Positions 56,241 to 64,000 of a stretch of 64,000 nt of DNA are shown in pieces. This stretch comes from Streptomyces sp. SAT1 (lineage in GTDB: Bacteria > Actinomycetota > Actinomycetes > Streptomycetales > Streptomycetaceae). The stretch lies in contig NZ_CP015849.1 in the NCBI RefSeq assembly GCF_001654495.1, forward strand, positions 4,935,501 to 4,999,500, given 5' to 3'. The notes beneath the pieces were generated by a model that saw nothing but the letters and a program-made list of their open reading frames with translations, was not told the origin of the DNA and searched no databases. Position numbers and translations under genes: made by a program. Numbering within the stretch: the stretch's first letter is position 1; each line of letters begins with the position of its first letter.

Positions 56241-56618
56241 TTGGCTGCTGAGCTGCATGTCGAGCTGGTCGCCGCCGACCGTCAGGTCTGGTCCGGCGAG
56301 GCCACCCTGGTCGTCGCGCGCACCACGTCCGGCGACATCGGCGTCATGCCCGGTCACCAGCCGCTGCTCGGTGTGCTGGAGTCGGGCCCGGTGACCATTC
56401 GTACGAGTGAAGGCGCGACGGTCGTCGCCGCGGTGCACGGCGGTTTCGTCTCGTTCGCCGACAACAAGCTGTCGCTGCTGGCCGAGATCGCCGAGCTCTC
56501 CGACGAGATCGACGTCCAGCGCGTGGAGCGGGAGCTCGAGCGCGCGAAGACGGAGGGCGATGCCACCGCCGAGCGCCGCGCGGACGTCCGCCTGCGAGCG
56601 GCGACGGCGGTGCGCTGA
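56241..56618 (+). CDS. atpC: ATP synthase F1 subunit epsilon
   Basis: Rotor subunit that couples F1 to the c ring and inhibits ATP hydrolysis. 125 residues from a TTG at 56241 with GAGGAG upstream. The N-terminal beta sandwich shows GVMPGHQPLLGVLESG; the C-terminal helices are charged (VERELERAKTEGDATAERRA). Last gene of the operon, followed by a strong terminator. Confidence 0.96.
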   Translation: MAAELHVELVAADRQVWSGEATLVVARTTSGDIGVMPGHQPLLGVLESGPVTIRTSEGATVVAAVHGGFVSFADNKLSLLAEIAELSDEIDVQRVERELERAKTEGDATAERRADVRLRAATAVR

Positions 56619-56644
56619 ACCAGCGACACCATGTGATGACACCA

Positions 56645-56692
56645 CTCAGCCGCGGCCGGTACCGGAGCAATCCGGGACCGGCCGCGGCTGAG
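56645..56692 (+). terminator. Terminator of the ATP synthase operon
   Basis: A perfect 16-bp GC stem (CTCAGCCGCGGCCGGT and its complement) with an inner CCGG/CCGG pairing, 27 bp after the atpC stop. Confidence 0.85.
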
Positions 56693-56742
56693 GTGGATGC
56701 GGGTGTTTTTTCCGTTCCATTACCTAGGAGACGAGGAGGTCG

Positions 56743-57195
56743 GTGCCGATGGTCCTCGCTCTGACTGTGTGCTCGGTCGTGGTCGCGCTCGTGGTGGTGG
56801 GACTGTTCGTCTTCGGTCTGCGGCGCAGACTGATCCAGCGTTCCGGCGGCACCTTCGACTGCTCTCTGCGCTGGGACGTGCCGGAGGAGCCCGACACCAG
56901 TGGCAAGGGCTGGAGCTACGGTGTGGCCCGCTACAACGGCGACCGCGTGGAGTGGTACCGGGTCTTCTCCTACGCGCCCCGCCCGCGGCGCACGCTGGAG
57001 CGGGCGTCCATCGAGGTGGCCGGCCGCCGGCGGCCCGAGGGCGAGGAGGAACTCGCCCTGCTGTCCGACGCGGTGATCCTCACCTGTCTGCACCAGGGCA
57101 CCCGGGTCGAACTGGCCATGAGCGAGGACGCGCTCACCGGCTTCCTGGCCTGGCTGGAGGCGGCCCCGCCCGGCCAGAGGGTGAACGTCGCGTAG
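56743..57195 (+). CDS. DUF2550 membrane protein
   Basis: 150 residues from GTG 56743 with GAGGAGG upstream. One N-terminal membrane segment (VLALTVCSVVVALVVVGLFVFGL), then a soluble domain (GGTFDCSLRWDVP ... GWSYGVARYNGDRVEWYRVFSY ... FLAWLEAAPPG) that I recognise as DUF2550, conserved next to atpC in actinobacteria. Biochemical function unknown. Confidence 0.9.
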   Translation: MPMVLALTVCSVVVALVVVGLFVFGLRRRLIQRSGGTFDCSLRWDVPEEPDTSGKGWSYGVARYNGDRVEWYRVFSYAPRPRRTLERASIEVAGRRRPEGEEELALLSDAVILTCLHQGTRVELAMSEDALTGFLAWLEAAPPGQRVNVA

Positions 57196-57250
57196 AGCGA
57201 CGTTCAGGGCCCCGCTGGAGGGGGGTCCCCCGCGAAGAGGCAGGCATGAA

Positions 57251-57286
57251 GAAGCTCCCCCCGGTCCGCCGTCCGGGGGGAGCTTC
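57251..57286. terminator. Bidirectional terminator between DUF2550 gene and chitinase
   Basis: A perfect 14-bp stem (GAAGCTCCCCCCGG / CCGGGGGGAGCTTC) with an 8-base loop, 30 bp from the chitinase stop and 55 bp from the DUF2550 stop; it serves the convergent pair. Confidence 0.85.
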
Positions 57287-57315
57287 GGTGTGTCACAGGG
57301 GCTGCGGGCTTGTGC

Positions 57316-59148
<1,833 letters not shown>

Positions 59149-59222
59149 GCGCGCCTCCTTGTCGGGGGAAGAATGTCAGGGGCATGACTGAGCCTTCACG
59201 CCCCGCGGTGCTGCGAGAGTAG

Positions 59223-59259
59223 AAAGGTCTGGACCAGAGGTCAATAGGTCTGGACCAAT
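59223..59259 (-). promoter_or_regulatory. Two DasR-type (dre) boxes of the chitinase promoter
   Basis: The 12-mer AGGTCTGGACCA occurs twice (59225-59236 and 59246-59257), 21 bp apart centre to centre, or two helix turns. These are the direct repeats known from Streptomyces chitinase promoters and match the dre palindrome bound by DasR, which is released by glucosamine-6-phosphate. Confidence 0.9.
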
Positions 59260-59274
59260 GCACCGCCGGTTCGA

Positions 59275-59916
59275 CTAGATACCCAACTCCTGCGCGAGAA
59301 CGGCGGCTTGAACCCGACTCCGCAGCCCGAGCTTGCCCAGCAGACGGCTGACGTGCGTCTTCACCGTCGCCTCCGCCATCGAAAGACGCAGCGCGATCTC
59401 GGCGTTGGACAGCCCCTCCCCGAGGCACGAGAGCACCTCGCGCTCCCGGCGCGTCAGCGACTCCAGCGCCGCCGGAGGCTCGGCCGGCCCGGCCGGCGCC
59501 CGCGCCGCGAACTCGGCGATCAGCCGCCGGGTGACCGCCGGCGCGATCAGCCCCTCGCCGCGCGCCACCGTCCGCACCGCGGTCAGCAGGTCCCGCGCCT
59601 CGGTGTCCTTCAGCAGGAACCCGGCGGCCCCGGCCCGCAGCGCCCCGAACACATACGCGTCGAGGTCGAAGGTGGTCAGCACCAGCACGTCCGCCAGCCC
59701 CTCGCCGGTCACCAGCGCGGTCGCCGACACCCCGTCGAGGCGCGGCATCTGCACATCCATCAGCACCAGGTCGGGCCGCAGCTCCCGGGCCAGCTCGACC
59801 GCCCGCTCGCCGTCCGCCGCCTCGCCCACCACCTCGATGTCGGGCGCGCTGCGCAGGATCAGCACGAGCCCGGCCCGTACGGCGGACTGGTCCTCGGCGA
59901 CGACGACACGGATCAC
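59275..59916 (-). CDS. chiR: Response regulator, NarL/LuxR type (ChiR)
   Basis: GTG 59916 follows AAGGAGG; 213 residues. The receiver has VVVAEDQSAVRAG, the phosphorylated Asp in LVLMDVQMPRLDG and Lys in FLLKDTEARDL. A LuxR-type helix-turn-helix (LTRREREVLSCLGEGLSNAEIALRLSMAEATVKTHVSRLL) ends the protein. It overlaps the kinase stop by 4 bp (GTGA) and lies just upstream of the chitinase. ChiR activates chiC in S. coelicolor; the same role follows from position. Confidence 0.93.
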   Translation of the reverse strand: MIRVVVAEDQSAVRAGLVLILRSAPDIEVVGEAADGERAVELARELRPDLVLMDVQMPRLDGVSATALVTGEGLADVLVLTTFDLDAYVFGALRAGAAGFLLKDTEARDLLTAVRTVARGEGLIAPAVTRRLIAEFAARAPAGPAEPPAALESLTRREREVLSCLGEGLSNAEIALRLSMAEATVKTHVSRLLGKLGLRSRVQAAVLAQELGI

Positions 59917-61091
59917 GCGGAGCCTCCTTGGGACCCGGTCAGCGGCAGCACGGCCCGCACGGTCCACCGCCCGTCCTCCGGGCCGGCGCCGAATGTGCCG
60001 CCCAGCAGCACGGCCCGCTCCCGCATCCCGATCAGGCCGGTGCCCGAACCCGGCGCGCGCGGGGCCTCCCGGCCGGTGTACGGGCTGCTGACCTCGATAC
60101 GCAGGGCGTCGTCCCGTTCCCGGACGCTCACCCGCACGGGCCCCTCGCCGCCGTGTTTGAGCGCGTTGGTCAGCGACTCCTGCACGATCCGGTACGCGGC
60201 CAGCTCCACCGGGGCGGGCACCTTCCCGTGGCCGGCGCCGAGGACGACGTCCAGACCGCCGGCGCGGGCGGAGGCGACCAGCGCGGCGAGGCCGTCCAGG
60301 GTGGGGACCGCCGCCGGGGCGTCCCCGTCCGGGCCGTCGCGCAGCAGCCCGATGAGCCGCCGCATCTCCGTGAGCCCGTCGACGCTGTTCTCCCGGATGA
60401 CGGCGAGGGCGTCCCGGCTGGTCGCCGGGTCGTCCAGGGAGAGCGCGGCGGTGGAGTGGATGGCGATGGCCGACAGATGCCCCGCGACCATGTCGTGCAG
60501 CTCCCGTGCCATCCGCGCCCGCTCGGCCGCGACCGCCTGGACGCGGTCCGCCTCGGCGAGCAGCGCGGTCTGCTCGGCGCGCAGCCGGGCGGCCTCGGCC
60601 GCCTCGCGGTGGTTGCGCACGCTCCAGCCGGTGGCGGCCGGGCCGAACGTCACGATGCCGGTGACGACCCCGATCAGCAGGGCCTCGGGGACCCGCCACA
60701 CCGCGAGCGGCACCAGCGTGGCGGCCACCGTGACCAGACCGGTGACCCACAGCACCCGCCGGGCCCAGGCCGCGGCGGAGTAGAGCACGCCCGCGTACAC
60801 GAGGTCGGTGAACATCACCAGGGTGGCCAGGCTGCCCTGGGTGACCGTGTCGCAGGCCACCGCGGCGGTGCCGGTCAGCAGGGCCGTGCGCGGGCGGGTG
60901 CGGCGCAGCACCTCGCAGCCCGCGGTCACCGCCAGCGGCAGCAGCACCGGCAGGCGCCCGGCCCACAGCACGAGCGGGTCGCCCGGGGTGCGCACGCCCA
61001 GGCCCAGGCCCCACAGCAGCAGTCCGCCGAGCAGCCCGGCCAGCGCGATCGCGAGGTCGTCGCGGTGCGGGCGGGCGGGTCCGAGGGCCAT
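59913..61091 (-). CDS. chiS: Sensor histidine kinase, HisKA_3 type (ChiS)
   Basis: 392 residues from ATG 61091 (GTG 61106 is an alternative). Five or six N-terminal membrane segments occupy residues 13-155. The phosphoacceptor His is in RMARELHDMVAGHLSAI, typical of the NarX-type family, and the ATPase domain has VQESLTNALKHGGEGP and GSGTGLIGMRER. Translationally coupled to the regulator. Partner and context identify it as ChiS; the signal is presumably chitin-derived. Confidence 0.92.
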   Translation of the reverse strand: MALGPARPHRDDLAIALAGLLGGLLLWGLGLGVRTPGDPLVLWAGRLPVLLPLAVTAGCEVLRRTRPRTALLTGTAAVACDTVTQGSLATLVMFTDLVYAGVLYSAAAWARRVLWVTGLVTVAATLVPLAVWRVPEALLIGVVTGIVTFGPAATGWSVRNHREAAEAARLRAEQTALLAEADRVQAVAAERARMARELHDMVAGHLSAIAIHSTAALSLDDPATSRDALAVIRENSVDGLTEMRRLIGLLRDGPDGDAPAAVPTLDGLAALVASARAGGLDVVLGAGHGKVPAPVELAAYRIVQESLTNALKHGGEGPVRVSVRERDDALRIEVSSPYTGREAPRAPGSGTGLIGMRERAVLLGGTFGAGPEDGRWTVRAVLPLTGSQGGSA

Positions 61092-61240
61092 GCGTCCATC
61101 CAACACGGCCCGGCGGCCGGGCGCCTGGTCCCGCGGAACGGTCCGCGCGTACATCGAAGGATGCAGTCGCACCTCGTCACCGCCGACGACGCACGGGCCC
61201 CGGCAGGCGGCGACGCTGGTGGGGAGTGAGAGGAGCAATC

Positions 61241-61936
61241 GTGATCGTCGGACTGATCGTCGCCTGCGAGGCCGGCTTCTGGGTCCTGCTGGCCGCGGGC
61301 CTGGCCGTCCGCTACCTGCTGAAGCGGCGCCGGCTGAGTGTGGCACTGCTGCTGGCCGAGCCGCTGCTGGAGGTGGTGCTGTTCGCCGTCACCGCCGTCG
61401 ACCTCAAAAACGGCGCCGAGCCGGGCTGGGAGCACGGTCTGGCCGCGCTGTACATCGGCTTCACCGTCGCCTACGGGCACTCCACGGTCCGCTGGCTCGA
61501 CGGCCACGCCGCCCACCGCCTCGGCGGCGCGCCCCGGCCGCCGAAGCCGCCCCGGTACGGTCTGGCGCGCGCCCGCCACGAGGGGCGGCTGTGGCTGCGC
61601 ACCCTGCTCGCCTCGGCGGTCGCCCTCGCCCTGCTCCAGGCGGCGATCCGGTACGTCGGCGACGGCGCGGGCACCGATCCGCTGCGCGCCTGGCAGACGA
61701 CCGTGCTGCGGATCCTCGTGATCCACGGCCTGATCGCCCTGACCTACCTGGTCTTCCCGAAGAAGGGCCCGAAGGGGGGCCCGAAGACCCCGGAGGCGGT
61801 GCCGGGGGAGGCCCCGGCGGGGGAGCCCTCGGAGGGTGAGTCCCCGGCAGGGGAGGGGACCGGCTCCCTCAGCGCTCGCCGCCCGGCACCCACAGCACGT
61901 CACCGGTCTCCTTGTTCGCCGTCCGGGCGAGAATGA
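61241..61936 (+). CDS. Integral membrane protein of unknown function
   Basis: GTG 61241 with AGGAG 5 bp upstream gives 231 residues. Four or five hydrophobic segments are seen (VGLIVACEAGFWVLLAAGLAV, LLAEPLLEVVLFAVTAV, LAALYIGFTVAYGHS, LLASAVALALLQAA, LRILVIHGLIALTYLVF) followed by a Lys/Pro/Glu/Gly-rich tail. Its last 22 codons overlap the end of the adenosyltransferase gene on the other strand by 68 bp. No known function; divergent from chiS. Confidence 0.78.
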   Translation: MIVGLIVACEAGFWVLLAAGLAVRYLLKRRRLSVALLLAEPLLEVVLFAVTAVDLKNGAEPGWEHGLAALYIGFTVAYGHSTVRWLDGHAAHRLGGAPRPPKPPRYGLARARHEGRLWLRTLLASAVALALLQAAIRYVGDGAGTDPLRAWQTTVLRILVIHGLIALTYLVFPKKGPKGGPKTPEAVPGEAPAGEPSEGESPAGEGTGSLSARRPAPTARHRSPCSPSGRE

Positions 61937-62441
61937 ACAGCAGGTCGGAGAGGCGGTTGAGGTAGGTCGCGGTGAGCGGGTTCATCGTCTCGCCGTGCAC
62001 CTCCAGCGCGGCCCAGGTGGACCGCTCGGCCCGGCGGACCACCGTGCACGCCTGGTGCAGCAGGGCCGCGCCGGGGCTGCCGCCGGGCAGGATGAAGGAG
62101 CGGAGCTTGTCCAGCTCCGCGTTGAAGCGGTCGCAGTCCTCCTCCAGCCGGTCGATGTAGAACTGCTCGACCCGCAGCGGCGGGTACTGCGGGTTCTCCA
62201 CGACCGGGGTGGACAGGTCGGCGCCCACGTCGAACAGGTCGTTCTGCACCCGGGTGAGCACCTCGGCCACGGGGGCGTCCAGGGCGCCGAGCGCGAGGGC
62301 GGTGCCGATCACGGCGTTCGCCTCGTTGGCGTCGGCGTACGCCGAGATCCGCAGGTCGGTCTTGGCGGTCCGGCTCATGTCGCCGAGGGCGGTGGTGCCC
62401 TGGTCGCCGGTCCTGGTGTAGATGCGCGTCAGATTGACCAT
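61869..62441 (-). CDS. Cob(I)alamin adenosyltransferase, PduO type
   Basis: Transfers adenosyl from ATP to cob(I)alamin to make coenzyme B12. 190 residues, typical length. N-terminal ATP loop IYTRTGDQGTTALGDMSR, then DANEANAVIG, LFDVGADLSTP, and the signature FILPGGSPGAALLHQACTVVRRAER. ATG 62441. Downstream of the ABC transporter genes on the same strand. Confidence 0.95.
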   Translation of the reverse strand: MVNLTRIYTRTGDQGTTALGDMSRTAKTDLRISAYADANEANAVIGTALALGALDAPVAEVLTRVQNDLFDVGADLSTPVVENPQYPPLRVEQFYIDRLEEDCDRFNAELDKLRSFILPGGSPGAALLHQACTVVRRAERSTWAALEVHGETMNPLTATYLNRLSDLLFILARTANKETGDVLWVPGGER

Positions 62442-62454
62442 GACGCCAGCGTAG

Positions 62455-63204
62455 TTACGCCCCGGCGGTACGGAACACCCGTGTGCCCGCCGTCACGGAG
62501 AGCGCGGCGAAGCCCACGGCCACCAGGACCCCGTACAGCATGTGCGCGCCGGTGTACTCGCCGACGTAGGCGTCGCGCACCGCGTCCACCAGATAGCGGA
62601 ACGGGACGAAGTGCGAGAGGACGTCCAGCCAGGCGGGGGCCAGGCTCATCGGGAGCATCAGGCCGGACAGCAGCATCGACGGCATGGACACGGCGTTGAT
62701 CAGCGGGCCGAACTGCTGCGGGGTGCTGACCTTCATCGCCACCGCGTAGGACAGCGAGGCGAGCGCGACGGTGAGCAGGGCGACGAAGCCGAAGCCGATC
62801 AGGACGCCGGCCAGCGGCGCCCGCAGGCCCATCACCAGCGCGGCCAGCACCAGCAGCACGGCCTGGAAGAGGAAGACGGTGGTGTCCCGCAGCACCCGGC
62901 CGAGCAGCAGCGCGAGCCGGCTGACCGGGGTCACCCGCATCCGCTCCACCACCCCCTGCCCCTTCTCGATGATGATCATGAATCCGGCGAACAGGGCGCC
63001 GAACAGCCCCAGTTGGAGCAGCAGTCCGGGGACGAGCACCTGCCAGGAGCTGCCGCCGCCGCCCAGCGGCAGCCCGGTGAGCAGCGGTCCGAAGAAGAGC
63101 AGGTAGAGCAGCGGGGTGAGGACGCCGAAGAGGAGCGCGAAGCGGGAGCGCAGGGACTGGCGCAGATAGCGGCCGTAGACGAGGGCCGTGTCGTGGAGCA
63201 GCAT
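62455..63204 (-). CDS. ABC-2 type transporter permease
   Basis: 249 residues with six hydrophobic segments (LLFGVLTPLLYLLFFGPLLTG, LLQLGLFGALFAGFMIIIE, TTVFLFQAVLLVLAALVMGL, GVLIGFGFVALLTVALASLS, MLLSGLMLPMSLAPAW, GVLVAVGFAALSV) and the coupling element ERMRVTPVSRLALLLGRV of DrrB-like exporters. It lies 45 bp downstream of its ATPase gene. Drug or lipid efflux is the usual job of such pairs; the substrate is not evident. Confidence 0.92.
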   Translation of the reverse strand: MLLHDTALVYGRYLRQSLRSRFALLFGVLTPLLYLLFFGPLLTGLPLGGGGSSWQVLVPGLLLQLGLFGALFAGFMIIIEKGQGVVERMRVTPVSRLALLLGRVLRDTTVFLFQAVLLVLAALVMGLRAPLAGVLIGFGFVALLTVALASLSYAVAMKVSTPQQFGPLINAVSMPSMLLSGLMLPMSLAPAWLDVLSHFVPFRYLVDAVRDAYVGEYTGAHMLYGVLVAVGFAALSVTAGTRVFRTAGA

Positions 63205-63249
63205 GAGGGATGTCCTGGGTGGGTGCGTGGGCCGTCGGGGGCCGGGTGG

Positions 63250-64000
63250 TCAGACGGCGACGGGGGCGGTGCCTGCGGCCGGGGCGGGGCTGCGGCCGGT
63301 GACGGCGAGGAAGGTGTCCTGGAGCGAGGCGTCGATCGAACCGCCGTACTCCAGCTTGAGCGCGCTCGGTGTGCCCTCCGCGACGACCCGGCCCCCGTCG
63401 ACGACGACCAGCCGGTCGGAGAGGGCGTCCGCCTCGTCGAGGTAGTGGGTGGTCAGGAAGACGGTCGTGCCGTGCTCGTCGCGCAGCCGCCGGACCAGGT
63501 CCCACAGGTCGGCGCGGCTGCCCGGGTCCAGGCCGGTGGTCGGCTCGTCGAGGAAGAGCACGCGCGGGCGGTGGGTGAGGGCCATCGCGATGTCGAGCCG
63601 GCGGCGCTGGCCACCGGAGAGCGCGGAGGTCTTGCGGTCGAGCAGTTCGGTGAGGTCCAGGTCGCGGGCCAGTTCCGCGGTCCGCTCGACGGCGCGTCCC
63701 TTGGGCAGGCGGTACATCCGGCCCTGGGTGACCAGCTCCTCCCGCACGGTGATCTGGCCGTCGACCCCGCCGGACTGCGCGACATAGCCGCAGGCGAGCC
63801 GGACCCCGGCCGGGTCGGTGGCCAGGTCGTGGCCCGCGACGACGGCGGTGCCGCCGGTCGGCGCGAGCAGGGTGGTGAGCATCCGCAGGGTGGTCGTCTT
63901 GCCCGCGCCGTTGGGCCCGAGGAATCCGAGGATCTCGCCCTGCCGGACGGTGAGGTCGATTCCGCGCACGGCCTCGACCGGGCCGCGCTTGGTCTGGAAG
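63250..64000 (-). CDS. ABC transporter ATP-binding protein, DrrA type (N-terminus beyond window)
   Basis: The frame is open through base 64000, where it reads FQTKRGPVEAVRGIDLTV, so perhaps 10-15 residues are missing. Walker A is GFLGPNGAGKTTTLRML, Q-loop GYVAQSGG, signature TSALSGGQRRRLDIA, Walker B RVLFLDEPTTGLD, and the switch His in FLTTHYLDEAD. A C-terminal 60-residue extension resembles the DrrA regulatory domain. Pairs with the permease downstream. Confidence 0.93.
   Translation of the reverse strand, partial: FQTKRGPVEAVRGIDLTVRQGEILGFLGPNGAGKTTTLRMLTTLLAPTGGTAVVAGHDLATDPAGVRLACGYVAQSGGVDGQITVREELVTQGRMYRLPKGRAVERTAELARDLDLTELLDRKTSALSGGQRRRLDIAMALTHRPRVLFLDEPTTGLDPGSRADLWDLVRRLRDEHGTTVFLTTHYLDEADALSDRLVVVDGGRVVAEGTPSALKLEYGGSIDASLQDTFLAVTGRSPAPAAGTAPVAV

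Overview
This is a chromosomal window from a Streptomyces. The DNA is very GC rich with GC-saturated third codon positions, GTG and TTG starts behind strong GGAGG-type sites are common, and the gene order hom-thrC-thrB-rho-LCP-rpmE-prfA-prmC-sua5-glyA-atpIBEFHAGDC-chitinase-ChiR/ChiS is the one I know from the S. coelicolor core. All assignments are made by reading; no database search was run.

Region by region. 1-8.2 kb (minus strand): the end of a TetR regulator, an AurF-type diiron oxygenase, a RodA/PBP pair for wall elongation with a coupled small ORF between them, a secreted SH3 protein, a lipoprotein-histidine kinase pair with no response regulator, and a dual-specificity-type phosphatase. 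8.3-14.2 kb: a NERD protein, divergent LigD polymerase-domain and Ku genes (bacterial NHEJ), a ketosynthase with an unusual 167-residue N-terminal extension, and a DUF7873-like protein. 14.2-17.6 kb is the most unusual part. An intergenic RNA at 14454-14559 reads as a circularly permuted tRNA: T-arm and 3' acceptor strand come first, then the 5' acceptor strand and D-arm, all closed by a 9-bp outer helix. Next to it is a minus-strand operon of a 22-residue peptide, a PaaK/LuxE-like adenylating enzyme and a presenilin-like (YD...GLGD) intramembrane protease. 17.9-26.2 kb: a TerD/PD-(D/E)XK nuclease fusion, a secreted M4 protease with a chitin-binding domain, and a LuxR-family (LAL) regulator whose promoter overlaps a DasR-like (dre) box. 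26.2-29.5 kb is a lower-GC accessory patch next to tRNA-Arg(CCG), with a type IV restriction-like multi-reader HNH nuclease and a membrane coiled-coil protein.

29.7-48.5 kb is housekeeping: an orphan receiver, the ArgS-like NrtL, lysA, hom, thrC, thrB, rho, an LCP wall ligase, L31, RF1 and its methylase PrmC, Sua5, a phosphatase-fold protein with Ser in place of the catalytic Cys, glyA and a polyprenyl-phosphate GlcNAc-1-P transferase. A 235-bp inverted-repeat element lies before glyA, and a related short repeat sits in frame inside rho. 48.8-56.6 kb is the complete F1Fo ATP synthase operon. 56.7-64 kb: a DUF2550 membrane protein, a secreted GH18 chitinase with two DasR-type boxes and its ChiR/ChiS two-component genes, a membrane protein, a PduO-type cobalamin adenosyltransferase, and a drug-export-type ABC transporter cut by the right edge.

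Functional themes: cell-wall growth, DNA end joining, translation termination and tRNA modification, ATP synthesis, and chitin sensing and degradation, with accessory insertions carrying defence and possible peptide-signalling genes.
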